Source of the DNA: Streptomyces sp. NBC_00442
GTDB taxonomy: Bacteria; Actinomycetota; Actinomycetes; Streptomycetales; Streptomycetaceae
Assembly: GCF_036014195.1 (NCBI RefSeq)
Contig: NZ_CP107918.1
Span: 4,960,001 to 5,024,000 of the forward strand
Direction of reading: 5' to 3'
Length of the DNA: 64,000 nucleotides
Position numbers and translations under genes: made by a program. This document shows positions 42,927 through 51,598 of this stretch, piece after piece (position 1 is the first letter of the stretch; each line of letters opens with the position of its first letter). The notes beneath the pieces are model-generated. The model searched no databases, was not told the origin of the DNA, and saw only the letters and a program-made list of their open reading frames with translations.

Positions 42927-44429
42927 ATGACGAAGACCGTCCACCACTGGATCGGTGGCAAGACCGTCGAAGGCACGTCGGGCAACTTCGGCCCGGTGAC
43001 CGACCCGGCGACCGGCGCGGTCACCACGCAGGTCGCCTTCGCCTCGGCCGAGGAGGTGGACCGGGCCGTCGCCATCGCCAAGGCGGCGTACGCGACCTGG
43101 GGCACGTCCTCGCTGGCCCAGCGCACCACGGTGCTCTTCGCGTTCCGGGCGCTGCTCGACGCGAACCGCGACGCCATCGCCGAGCTGATCACCGCCGAGC
43201 ACGGCAAGGTGCACTCGGACGCGCTCGGCGAGGTCGCGCGCGGTCTGGAGATCGTGGACCTGGCGTGCGGCATCACCACCCAGCTCAAGGGCGAGCTGTC
43301 CACGCAGGTCTCCAGCCGGGTGGACGTGGCCTCCATCCGCCAGCCGCTGGGCGTCGTCGCGGGCATCACCCCGTTCAACTTCCCGGCGATGGTGCCGATG
43401 TGGATGTTCCCGCTCGCCATCGCGTGCGGCAACACCTTCATCCTGAAGCCGTCCGAGAAGGACCCGTCGGCGTCGATGAAGATCGCGGAGCTGCTCGCGG
43501 AGGCGGGGCTTCCCGCGGGCGTCTTCACCGTCCTGCACGGTGACAAGGTCGCCGTCGACGGGCTGCTCGCCCACCCGGACGTGGCCGCGGTCTCCTTCGT
43601 CGGCTCGACCCCCATCGCCCGGCACATCCACACCACGGCCTCCGCCAACGGCAAGCGGGTGCAGGCGCTCGGCGGCGCCAAGAACCACATGCTGGTGCTT
43701 CCGGACGCCGATCTCGACGCGGCCGCCGACGCCGCCGTCTCGGCCGCGTACGGCTCGGCGGGCGAGCGCTGCATGGCGATCTCCGCGGTCGTCGCGGTGG
43801 GGGCGATCGGCGACGAGCTGGTGGAGAAGATCCGCGAGCGCGCCGAGAAGATCAAGATCGGCCCCGGCAACGACCCGTCCTCCGAGATGGGCCCGCTGAT
43901 CACCGCGGCCCACCGCGACAAGGTGGCGTCGTACGTGAAGGGCGCGGCGGCCCAGGGCTCCACGGTCGTCCTCGACGGGTCCGACTACACGGTCGACGGC
44001 TTCGAGGACGGCCACTGGATCGGCCTGTCCCTCCTGGACCACGTGCCGACCACGGCCGACGCCTACCGCGACGAGATCTTCGGCCCGGTCCTGTGCGTGC
44101 TGCGCGCCGAGACGTACGAGGAGGGCCTCGCCCTCATCAACGCCTCCCCCTTCGGCAACGGCACCGCGATCTTCACCCGCGACGGCGGTGCGGCCCGCCG
44201 CTTCCAGCTGGAGGTCGAGGCCGGCATGGTCGGCGTCAACGTGCCGATCCCGGTGCCGGTGGGCTACCACTCCTTCGGCGGCTGGAAGGACTCGCTCTTC
44301 GGCGACCACCACATCTACGGCAACGACGGCACGCACTTCTACACCCGCGGCAAGGTCGTCACCACCCGCTGGCCCGACCCGGCGGACGGCCCCTCCGGCG
44401 TCGACCTGGGCTTCCCCCGCAACCACTGA
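42927..44429 (+). CDS. mmsA: CoA-acylating (methyl)malonate-semialdehyde dehydrogenase
   Basis: 500 residues, aldehyde dehydrogenase superfamily. VHHWIGGKTVEGTSGNFGPV at the N-terminus, GVVAGITPFNFPAMVPMWMF, and the nucleophile C282 in GSAGERCMAISAVV, the family-specific context. It converts malonate semialdehyde to acetyl-CoA and CO2, the last step of inositol breakdown, and can also serve valine degradation. The ATG at 42927 has GAAGGAG upstream, 14 bp after iolD. A clear terminator follows. Confidence 0.93.
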   Translation: MTKTVHHWIGGKTVEGTSGNFGPVTDPATGAVTTQVAFASAEEVDRAVAIAKAAYATWGTSSLAQRTTVLFAFRALLDANRDAIAELITAEHGKVHSDALGEVARGLEIVDLACGITTQLKGELSTQVSSRVDVASIRQPLGVVAGITPFNFPAMVPMWMFPLAIACGNTFILKPSEKDPSASMKIAELLAEAGLPAGVFTVLHGDKVAVDGLLAHPDVAAVSFVGSTPIARHIHTTASANGKRVQALGGAKNHMLVLPDADLDAAADAAVSAAYGSAGERCMAISAVVAVGAIGDELVEKIRERAEKIKIGPGNDPSSEMGPLITAAHRDKVASYVKGAAAQGSTVVLDGSDYTVDGFEDGHWIGLSLLDHVPTTADAYRDEIFGPVLCVLRAETYEEGLALINASPFGNGTAIFTRDGGAARRFQLEVEAGMVGVNVPIPVPVGYHSFGGWKDSLFGDHHIYGNDGTHFYTRGKVVTTRWPDPADGPSGVDLGFPRNH

Positions 44430-44457
44430 CCCCCGCCCCCGCCCTTGCCCCCCCTTG

Positions 44458-44488
44458 ACCCCCGTCGGCCCGTGCCGGCGGGGGTTTC
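44458..44488 (+). terminator. Rho-independent-type terminator of the iol operon
   Basis: CCCCCGTCGGC (44459-44469) pairs with GCCGGCGGGGG (44474-44484) around a 4-nt loop and is followed by TTTCGG. It lies between convergent genes. Confidence 0.8.
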
Positions 44489-44563
44489 GGCTACCCGCTC
44501 CGACCCCACCGGGGCCCTGCCCGACGGATTGTGCCGGACAGGCCCCGGCCGTCGGGGGAAGGC

Positions 44564-45091
44564 TCAGCGCTTGAGCGTGAAGGTGAAGTCGCCCGAGAGC
44601 TTGCCGCTCAGCCGGACCGCCGAAACAAGGCTCCCTTCGGTGATCAGTCGCTCGACCTCGGCCCGCGCAAGGCCGCACCCTTCGGCGATCAGTCGCACGG
44701 GCCGGACAGGGATCCGCGCCGCGAAGCGGACCGAGACGTCGATCGCCTCGCGGCCCAGGTGATCCGATCCGCCGGTGTCGAGACGCCAGGCGCCGTCCCA
44801 GTCGAGGGCGATGCGATTACGGCGCTGTACGGCCGGGGCCTGGAGCAACTCGGCCGTCAGGCCGAGGTCGTTGGCGTGCAGGCGGTCCAGCAGCTCGGGC
44901 CGTACCGAGCGCACGTGCGCCCGCTCAAGGACCGTGAGCTTCGCCGTCGCCCCACACGAGGAGCAGAGCACGAGGAGCCAGACGTCGAGGAGCTTGTGGT
45001 TCGCGTTGACGCGTATCTTGCCGTTCGCCCGGAAGCGATCGGACGCGCACGTGTGGCAACGGCGGACGACGAGGGGCAGGCGGGTGGGCAT
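44564..45091 (-). CDS. DUF1062 protein
   Basis: 175 residues. The N-terminal zinc-ribbon-like part has VVRRCHTCASDRFRANGKIR and VNANHKLLDVWLLVLCSSCG (two CxxC pairs). Then LTVLERAHVRSVRPELLDRL and PAVQRRNRIALDWDGAWRLD. The C-terminus (RPVRLIAEGCGLARAEVERL) resembles a small HTH or S4-like region. These features match DUF1062, common in Streptomyces, function unknown. The ATG at 45091 is used because homology-like sequence starts there; a GTG at 45112 is the alternative. Confidence 0.85.
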   Translation of the reverse strand: MPTRLPLVVRRCHTCASDRFRANGKIRVNANHKLLDVWLLVLCSSCGATAKLTVLERAHVRSVRPELLDRLHANDLGLTAELLQAPAVQRRNRIALDWDGAWRLDTGGSDHLGREAIDVSVRFAARIPVRPVRLIAEGCGLARAEVERLITEGSLVSAVRLSGKLSGDFTFTLKR

Positions 45092-45654
45092 GACAACCCA
45101 ATGATCGAGCACAGAAGTACACCGGTTTCAGTGAGAGGACCGCAGCAGAAAGGAGCACGGCGCACAGGTGCGCCGCGCGACGAATCAGCACTCGGGGGGT
45201 CTCACACGGTGTACAACGGGACGTCCTTGCCTGGGCGACTCCGGTCGGCAGCACGGTAAGGGCGCACGGCGACGCTGATCCACCGGTTTTCCGAGCACCT
45301 CACCGCCGGGCCCGGCGGGAAGGAGCGGGCTCGCCGCGCTCGCACCCGGGGCGGCCCGAGGGCTGGCCGGGGGCCGAAGCGTCCGCACTGCGGAAAGTTG
45401 TCGACGAACTTCGATGCGGAAGCTACGGTTCCCGTACCGGCCGATCCTCGTGCCTTGACGCGTCCTTAACGCCGAAAACCGGCGCCGACGGCTGGCCGAT
45501 CTTCGGATTCCGCAGGTAACCCGCTATTGACCTGCGGTTCTGCGAAGGATTGCATAACGGCACCCCGGGAGCCCCGATCCACTTCACCACCCGCCTCTGG
45601 AGGCGATACCGCTCCCGCGGACCGGACACCGCACCAGTCGATCGGAACCGCACG
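45092..45654. other. 563-bp intergenic region before the permease
   Basis: No convincing gene on either strand. Frames present are short or arginine-rich shadows. A possible promoter for the permease is TTGACC (45527-45532) with TTGCAT (45550-45555), spacing 17, about 100 bp before the ATG. GAACTTCGATGCGGAAGCTA near 45413 is lower in GC than its surroundings. Confidence 0.5.
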
Positions 45655-47052
45655 ATGACGGAAACGCTCAGCGCCCCCCAGGCGCTCGCCCCCGCGACCG
45701 GACCCACCCCGCAAAAGCTCAAGCGGTCCATCGGCGTCGTGGGCGGCACCCTGCTCACGCTGTCCTGCGTGACCCCCGCCTCCACGCTGTTCGTCGTCGT
45801 GCCCGACCTCTTCGCCACCCTCGGCACCTACACCGCCCTCACCATCGCGATCGGCTCGCTGCTCTGTATCGCCGTCGCGTTCTGCTACTCGGAGCTGGGC
45901 ACCCTCATCCCCAGCGCGGGCGGCGAGTACGCCATGGTGTCGACGATGGCGGGACGGCTCGCGGGCTGGCTGGTCTTCGTACTCTCGCTGCTCGTCGTGA
46001 TGATCGTGCCGCCCGTCATCGCGATGGGCACCGCCGACTACCTCGCGCCGATCGTGCACATCCCGGCGCCGGTCGCCGGCGGCGCGGTCATGCTGCTCGC
46101 CACCCTCGCCGGCCTGCTCGACCTGCGCGCCAACGCCTGGATCACCGGCATCTTCCTGGTGCTCGAAGTCATCGCGGCCGGCGTCGTCGCCGTGCTCGGC
46201 TTCGCCCACAGCCAGCGAGGGGCCTCCGCCCTGGTGCACGGCACCGTCGCCGGTGACGGCCACACCACCTCCACGGTCACCGCGATGATGGTGGTCTCGG
46301 GACTCGCCATCGCCCTGTTCATCACCCAGGGCTTCTCGACCGCCGTCTACCTCTCCGAGGAACTGGAGCACCCGCGGCGCAACGTCGCCCGCACGGTGCT
46401 CGCCACCCTCGCCATCTCGACCGCCGTGATCCTGGTGCCCGTCATCGCCATCACGCTCGGCGCCCCCGACCTCACGGCCCTCACCAGCGGCAACCTGAGC
46501 GACATGGTCAACGCCTGGTCGAACTCCGCGGTCGGCACCTTCGTCAGCCTCTGCGTCGCCCTCGCCATCATCAACGCGGGCATCGTCATGGTCATCCAGA
46601 ACTCCCGCGTCCTGTTCGCCTCCGCCCGCGACAAGGCGTGGCCCGAGCCCGTCAACCGGGGCCTGTCCCGGCTCGGCCGGTTCGGCTCCCCGTGGGTGGC
46701 CACGCTCCTCGTCGGCGTCCCCGGCGCGGCCCTGTGCTTCGTCAACCTCGACACCCTGTACGGCGTCACCGGCGTCTCCGTCACCGCCATGTACCTCCTG
46801 GTCGCCGTCGCCGCCCTGCTGTGCCGGCGCGGTGCGCACCAGCACGTCGCGGCCTGGCGGATGCCGCTGTGGCCCGCGGTGCCGGTGCTCCTCATCGCCG
46901 TACTCGCCTACATCCTCACCCAGCAGGAGACCCAGTACCTGGTGTGGACCGGCGGCGTCATGGCGGTCGCCACGCTGTACTGGGCGCTGTACCTGCGGCC
47001 GCGCCGCGACACGCGCTGGCTGGTCAGCATCCCCGAGGACGATCAGGCCTGA
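45655..47052 (+). CDS. APC-family amino acid permease
   Basis: 465 residues with about twelve transmembrane segments. The first helices carry LKRSIGVVGGTLLTLSCVTP and ELGTLIPSAGGEYAMVSTMA, the substrate/ion-site region of APC transporters; QGFSTAVYLSEELEHPRRNV is the conserved loop after TM6. The ATG at 45655 has only a weak GGAA upstream. It stands alone. The substrate is an amino acid or amine; not resolvable from sequence. Confidence 0.9.
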   Translation: MTETLSAPQALAPATGPTPQKLKRSIGVVGGTLLTLSCVTPASTLFVVVPDLFATLGTYTALTIAIGSLLCIAVAFCYSELGTLIPSAGGEYAMVSTMAGRLAGWLVFVLSLLVVMIVPPVIAMGTADYLAPIVHIPAPVAGGAVMLLATLAGLLDLRANAWITGIFLVLEVIAAGVVAVLGFAHSQRGASALVHGTVAGDGHTTSTVTAMMVVSGLAIALFITQGFSTAVYLSEELEHPRRNVARTVLATLAISTAVILVPVIAITLGAPDLTALTSGNLSDMVNAWSNSAVGTFVSLCVALAIINAGIVMVIQNSRVLFASARDKAWPEPVNRGLSRLGRFGSPWVATLLVGVPGAALCFVNLDTLYGVTGVSVTAMYLLVAVAALLCRRGAHQHVAAWRMPLWPAVPVLLIAVLAYILTQQETQYLVWTGGVMAVATLYWALYLRPRRDTRWLVSIPEDDQA

Positions 47053-47074
47053 GGCGATGCCTAGGGTGTCGGGC

Positions 47075-47854
47075 ATGACACTCGAACACGCGACGTACTG
47101 CGACCAAATCCTCCGTCAGAGCGCCGAGTTGAGGTCCCACCTGGCCGGCGCCGACCTGACGGCGACCGTGCCGACCTGTCCCGAGTGGACCCTGCGCGAC
47201 CTCGCCGTGCACGTGGGCGGAACCCACCGCTGGTCCACCGAGATCGTCCGCACCGAGGCCACCGCCCCGTTCCCGCCGGACAAGGTGCCCGGCGCGGGCG
47301 GCCCCGACGGCGACGACCCGGCCGCCCTCGACGCCTGGCTCGCCGAGGGCGCCGAGAACTGCGCCGCCGTGCTGCGCGCGGCCGGGCCCGACCTGCCGGT
47401 GTGGTCCTGGGCGGGCCCGGCGACCAGCGTGTTCTGGGCGCGCCGGATGACCCACGAGACCCTCGTGCACCGCGCGGACGCGGCCGGCGCGGTGGGCGCC
47501 GCCTACACCGTGCCCGCCGCGGTGGGCGCCGACGCCCTCGACGAATGGTTCGACGTCCTCACCTTCGCCCGCGCGTTCCGCGCCAGTGAGGCCAAGCTCG
47601 GTGAGCCCGGCCAGTCCCTGCACCTGCACGCGAAGGACGCGGGCGTCGAATGGTTCATCGCGCTCGACGACAAGGCGTTCACCTGGCACCGGGCCGACGC
47701 GAAGGCCCATGAGAAGGCGACGGTCGCGGTGCACGGCCCCCTCGCCGACGTGCTGCGCGTCGTCTTCCGCAGGCTGCCCGCCACCACCCCGGCCGTAGAG
47801 ATCCTCGGCGAGGCGGCCGTCCTCGACACCTGGCTCGCCGCGACCTCCTTCTGA
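47075..47854 (+). CDS. Maleylpyruvate isomerase-family (mycothiol-dependent DinB-fold) protein
   Basis: 259 residues. N-terminal DinB-like four-helix domain: LEHATYCDQILRQSAELRSH, VPTCPEWTLRDLAVHVGGTH with the metal-binding histidine, and RRMTHETLVHRADA with two more. The C-terminal MDMPI_C domain follows (AKDAGVEWFIALDDKAFTWH). Family members use mycothiol as cofactor or metal ligand environment; the substrate is unknown. TAGGGT ends 7 nt before the ATG at 47075 and no ribosome site exists, so the message may be leaderless. Confidence 0.85.
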   Translation: MTLEHATYCDQILRQSAELRSHLAGADLTATVPTCPEWTLRDLAVHVGGTHRWSTEIVRTEATAPFPPDKVPGAGGPDGDDPAALDAWLAEGAENCAAVLRAAGPDLPVWSWAGPATSVFWARRMTHETLVHRADAAGAVGAAYTVPAAVGADALDEWFDVLTFARAFRASEAKLGEPGQSLHLHAKDAGVEWFIALDDKAFTWHRADAKAHEKATVAVHGPLADVLRVVFRRLPATTPAVEILGEAAVLDTWLAATSF

Positions 47855-47871
47855 ACCACCGCGGTGCGGTA

Positions 47872-47909
47872 CGCCCGCCCCTACTCCCGGTGCGGTACGC
47901 GGGCGGGCG
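47872..47909 (+). terminator. Hairpin after the DinB-fold gene
   Basis: CGCCCGCCC (47872-47880) and GGGCGGGCG (47901-47909) flank a 20-nt loop, 18 bp after the stop codon. Confidence 0.55.
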
Positions 47910-47987
47910 GACGTACTCCCCGGGTACAGCAGACACCTCCACCCAGCGGCAGCTCCCGTTGTCCTCGCGGGCGCATACGGTTGGGGG

Positions 47988-50609
47988 ATGGAGATCAGCA
48001 TGCGCAGACGCCGGTGGCGGGTGGCCGCGGGGGCGGCCGCCCTCGCCGCGCTGGCCGGCGCCGGCGTCTGGAGCGCCGCCGACGCATCGGGCGCCCCCGC
48101 CGTGCACCGTGAGGACCGGGTGCTCGACATGCCCGGAGCGAAGATCGACACCTCGTTCTTCACCACGGGCAGCCCCTCGGACAAGCGGCCCGCCGTGCTG
48201 ATCGGGCACGGCTTCGGGGGCAGCAAGAACGAGGTGAGGGGCCAGGCCGAACAGCTCGCGCGGGACGGCTACGCCGTCATGACGTGGTCCGCCCGCGGCT
48301 TCGGCACGTCGACCGGGCAGATCGGGCTCAACGACCCCCAGTTCGAGGTCAAGGACGTCTCGCGGCTCATCGACTGGCTCGCCAAGAGGCCCGAAGTCCG
48401 GCTCGACAAGGCGGGCGACCCGCGCGTCGGCGTGACCGGCGTGTCCTACGGCGGAGCGATCTCGCTGCTGGCCGCCGGATACGACCAGCGGGTCGACGCG
48501 ATCGCCCCGGAGATGACGTACTGGAACCTGTCGGACGTCTTCTTCCCCGACGGCGTCTACAAGAAGCTGTGGGCCGGGATCTTCGTCTCGACGGCGGGCG
48601 GCTGCCAGAAGTTCGAGCCGCGGATCTGCGCCATGTACAACCGGGTCGCGACCGCCGGGCAGCCGGACACCGAGGCCGAGAAGCTCCTGGAGTCCAAGAG
48701 CCCCTCCGCCGTCGCCGACCGGATCAAGGTGCCCGCCCTGATCATGCAGGGCCAGACCGACTCGCTGTTCCCGCTCGGCCAGGCCGACGCCATGGAGAAG
48801 GCGATCGCCGCCAACGGCGCCCCGGTCTCCGTCGACTGGATCGCGGGCGGCCACGACGGCGGTGACAGCGAGAACGGCCGCACCCGGGCCCGCGTCACCC
48901 AGTGGTTCGACCGGTACTTGAAGGACGACAAGGGCGCCTCGACCGGCCCCGCCTTCCGTGTCACCCGCACCGGAGGCGTCAACACCACTGATGGATCGGC
49001 CCAGTTGCGGGGCGCCTCCGCCGGCAGCTACCCGGGCCTGGGGAGCGGACGGCGGGCGATCGCGCTCACCGGCCGCGCGCAGAGCTTCGACAACCCGCCC
49101 GGCGGCGCGCCGCCCGCGATCTCGGCGGTGCCGGGCCTCGGCTCGGGCCTGGCGGGCCTGTCCTCGCTCGGCGCCGGCCTCTCCCTCGACTTCCCCGGCC
49201 AGTACGCCGCGTTCGACTCGGCGCCCCTGGCCACCGGCGTCCACGTCACCGGCTCGCCGACCGTCAAGCTGACCGTCAAGTCCAGCGCCGACCAGGCCGT
49301 GCTCTTCGGGAAGGTGTACGACGTCGGCCCCGACGGCAAGCAGAAGGTGCTGCCCTCCCAGCTCGTCGCGCCCGTCCGCGTCGACGGAGCGAAGGACGGC
49401 AAGAGCGTCGAGCTCACCCTGCCCGCCGTCGACCACAACGTCGAGGCCGGCCACCGGCTCCGCCTGGTCGTCGCCGCCACCGACCTCGGCTTCGCCTCCC
49501 CGGCCGCGCCCGCCACGTACACCGTCTCCCTGGACGGCGGCTCCCTGAGCGTGCCCACCGTGCCCGCCCTGCGGACCGCGTCGGCGGGCCTTGCCTGGTG
49601 GGTGTGGGGGCTGCCGCTCGCCGGCGCGCTCATCGGCGCGGCGCTCCTCGTCACCCGGCGCACCCACACCCCGCCCGCCGATCCCGAACTGGCCGAAGTG
49701 CCGCTCCAGATCACCGACTTGACGAAGAAGTACGCCAAGTCCAGCGACCGGTACGCCGTACGGGACCTCTCCTTCCGCGTCGAGAAGGGCCAGGTCCTCG
49801 GCCTGCTCGGGCCCAACGGCGCCGGCAAGACCACCACCCTGCGCATGCTCATGGGGCTCATCCGGCCCGACGGCGGCGAGATCCGCGTGTTCGGCCACGC
49901 CATCCGGCCCGGCTCGCCCGTCCTGTCCCGGGTCGGCGCGTTCGTCGAGGGCGCGGGCTTCCTGCCGCACCTGTCGGGGCGCGAGAACCTGGAGCTGTAC
50001 TGGGCGGCGACCGGCCGACCCGCCGGGGACTCCCGCATCGAGGAGGCCCTGGAGATCGCGGGCCTGGGCGACGCCCTCCAGCGCGCGGTCCGCACCTACT
50101 CGCAGGGCATGCGCCAGCGCCTCGCCATCGCCCAGGCCATGCTCGGCATGCCGGACCTGCTGATCCTGGACGAGCCCACCAACGGCCTCGACCCGCCGCA
50201 GATCCGTGAGATGCGCGACGTGATGATCCGGTACGCCCAGGGAGGCCGCACCGTGATCGTCTCCAGCCACCTGCTGTCCGAGGTCGAGCAGTCCTGCACG
50301 CATCTGGTGGTCATGGACCGCGGCCGTCTCGTCCAGGCCGGCCCGGTCGCCGAGATCACCGGCGGGAGCGACACGCTGCTCGTCACGACCGCCGGGCCGG
50401 TGCCCGCGGCCGTCGTCGACAAGGTGGCCGCGCTGCCCGGCATCGGCTCGGCGCTGCACACCGACGAGGGCCTCCTGGTCCGCCTCGATGGAGCCACCAC
50501 CACCGAGCTCATCGCCGAACTCCTGCGCCTGGACGTCCAGTTGACGGGTGTCGGCCCGCACCGTCGTCTTGAGGACGCCTTCCTCACCCTGATCGGAGGG
50601 TCCGCGTGA
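47988..50609 (+). CDS. Fusion of an exported alpha/beta hydrolase (CocE/X-Pro peptidase type) and an ABC ATPase
   Basis: 873 residues. N-terminal signal anchor (MRRRRWRVAAGAAALAALAG), then a CocE/NonD-type hydrolase: IGHGFGGSKNEVRGQAEQL, nucleophile in GVTGVSYGGAISLL, acid in LIMQGQTDSLF, His in WIAGGHDGGDS, and the beta-jellyroll X-Pro-peptidase C-domain. One transmembrane helix follows near 560-585 (GLAWWVWGLPLAGALIGAAL), then a cytoplasmic ABC domain with GPNGAGKTT, YSQGMRQR and LLILDEPTNGLD. So one chain has an outside hydrolase and an inside ATPase. Overlaps its permease gene by 4 nt. The start could also be the ATG at 48000, which has GGAG 8 nt upstream; TACGGT lies 6 nt before 47988. 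Confidence 0.88.
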   Translation: MEISMRRRRWRVAAGAAALAALAGAGVWSAADASGAPAVHREDRVLDMPGAKIDTSFFTTGSPSDKRPAVLIGHGFGGSKNEVRGQAEQLARDGYAVMTWSARGFGTSTGQIGLNDPQFEVKDVSRLIDWLAKRPEVRLDKAGDPRVGVTGVSYGGAISLLAAGYDQRVDAIAPEMTYWNLSDVFFPDGVYKKLWAGIFVSTAGGCQKFEPRICAMYNRVATAGQPDTEAEKLLESKSPSAVADRIKVPALIMQGQTDSLFPLGQADAMEKAIAANGAPVSVDWIAGGHDGGDSENGRTRARVTQWFDRYLKDDKGASTGPAFRVTRTGGVNTTDGSAQLRGASAGSYPGLGSGRRAIALTGRAQSFDNPPGGAPPAISAVPGLGSGLAGLSSLGAGLSLDFPGQYAAFDSAPLATGVHVTGSPTVKLTVKSSADQAVLFGKVYDVGPDGKQKVLPSQLVAPVRVDGAKDGKSVELTLPAVDHNVEAGHRLRLVVAATDLGFASPAAPATYTVSLDGGSLSVPTVPALRTASAGLAWWVWGLPLAGALIGAALLVTRRTHTPPADPELAEVPLQITDLTKKYAKSSDRYAVRDLSFRVEKGQVLGLLGPNGAGKTTTLRMLMGLIRPDGGEIRVFGHAIRPGSPVLSRVGAFVEGAGFLPHLSGRENLELYWAATGRPAGDSRIEEALEIAGLGDALQRAVRTYSQGMRQRLAIAQAMLGMPDLLILDEPTNGLDPPQIREMRDVMIRYAQGGRTVIVSSHLLSEVEQSCTHLVVMDRGRLVQAGPVAEITGGSDTLLVTTAGPVPAAVVDKVAALPGIGSALHTDEGLLVRLDGATTTELIAELLRLDVQLTGVGPHRRLEDAFLTLIGGSA

Positions 50610-51490
50610 GCACCCTGATGGAGTCCCCGACGGGCGGGTCCCCGGCGGCCGAGACCGCGCCCGGATACCGTCCGGGGCGCACCCTGCCGCTGCGCGTCGA
50701 GGCCGCACGGCAGCTCAAGCGCCGGCGCACCCTCGTGATGGCGGCGGTGCTCGGCGCGCTGCCCTTCGTGCTGATCGTGGCGTTCGCCATCGGCGGCACC
50801 CCGAGCAGCCGCACCGGCCGGATCACCCTGATGGACACGGCGACCGCGTCCGGCGCCAACTTCGCCGCGACCTGCCTGTTCGTCTCCGCGGGCTTCCTGC
50901 TCGTGGTCCCGGTCGCGCTGTTCTGCGGCGACACGGTGGCCTCCGAGGCGAGCTGGTCCTCGCTGCGCTATCTGCTCGCGGCGCCGGTGCCACGAGCCAG
51001 GCTGCTGTGGTCGAAGCTGGCGGTCGCGCTCGGGTTCAGCGCGGCGGCGATCGTGCTGCTGCCCCTGGTGGCGCTCGCCGCGGGGACCGCGTTCTACGGC
51101 TGGGGTCCGCTGGAGATCCCGACCGGCGGCGCACTCGGCGCGGGCCAGGCGCTGCCCCGCCTCGCGGCGGCGGTCGCCTTCGTCTTCGTGTCCCAGCTGG
51201 TCACCGCCGCGCTCGCGTTCTGGCTCTCCACGCGCACGGACGCGCCGCTCGGCGCCGTCGGCGGGGCGGTCGGCCTGACCATCGTCGGCAACGTCCTGGA
51301 CGCGGTGACGGCGCTCGGCGACTGGCGCGACTTCCTGCCGGCGCACTGGCAGTTCGCCTGGGCCGACGCGCTCCAGCCGCACCTGGAGTGGGGCGGCATG
51401 CTGAGGGGCTCGGCGGTGTCCGTCGCGTACGCGCTCGTCCTGTTCGCGCTGGCGTTCCGCGGGTTCGCCCGCAAGGACATCGTGTCGTAG
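50606..51490 (+). CDS. ABC transporter permease
   Basis: 294 residues with about six transmembrane segments (RRRTLVMAAVLGALPFVLIV, ATCLFVSAGFLLVVPVALFC, GFSAAAIVLLPLVALAAGTA and others), ABC-2 type. It contains the typical SWSSLRYLLAAPVPRARLLW loop. GTG start at 50606 overlaps the stop codon of the hydrolase-ABC fusion gene, so the two form one exporter. A terminator follows. Confidence 0.9.
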   Translation: MSTLMESPTGGSPAAETAPGYRPGRTLPLRVEAARQLKRRRTLVMAAVLGALPFVLIVAFAIGGTPSSRTGRITLMDTATASGANFAATCLFVSAGFLLVVPVALFCGDTVASEASWSSLRYLLAAPVPRARLLWSKLAVALGFSAAAIVLLPLVALAAGTAFYGWGPLEIPTGGALGAGQALPRLAAAVAFVFVSQLVTAALAFWLSTRTDAPLGAVGGAVGLTIVGNVLDAVTALGDWRDFLPAHWQFAWADALQPHLEWGGMLRGSAVSVAYALVLFALAFRGFARKDIVS

Positions 51491-51533
51491 GGGCGGTACG
51501 GGTGCCGGTGCCCGCCGGCCCCGGATGCGCGAC

Positions 51534-51577
51534 GGCCGCCTTCGCACCCCCCGGAGTACGGGGGCGCGAAGGCGGCC
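51534..51577. terminator. Strong hairpin between convergent genes
   Basis: GGCCGCCTTCGCACCCCC (51534-51551) pairs with GGGGGCGCGAAGGCGGCC (51560-51577), one mismatch, short loop. It serves the permease and aspartate aminotransferase genes. Confidence 0.8.
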
Positions 51578-51598
51578 GCGGCTTCGAGCGGGGCCGGA

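Noticed and set aside
47679..50708. A 1000-codon frame antisense to the hydrolase-ABC fusion
   Set aside because: Shadow of the coding strand: no motifs, composition typical of antisense in high-GC genes.
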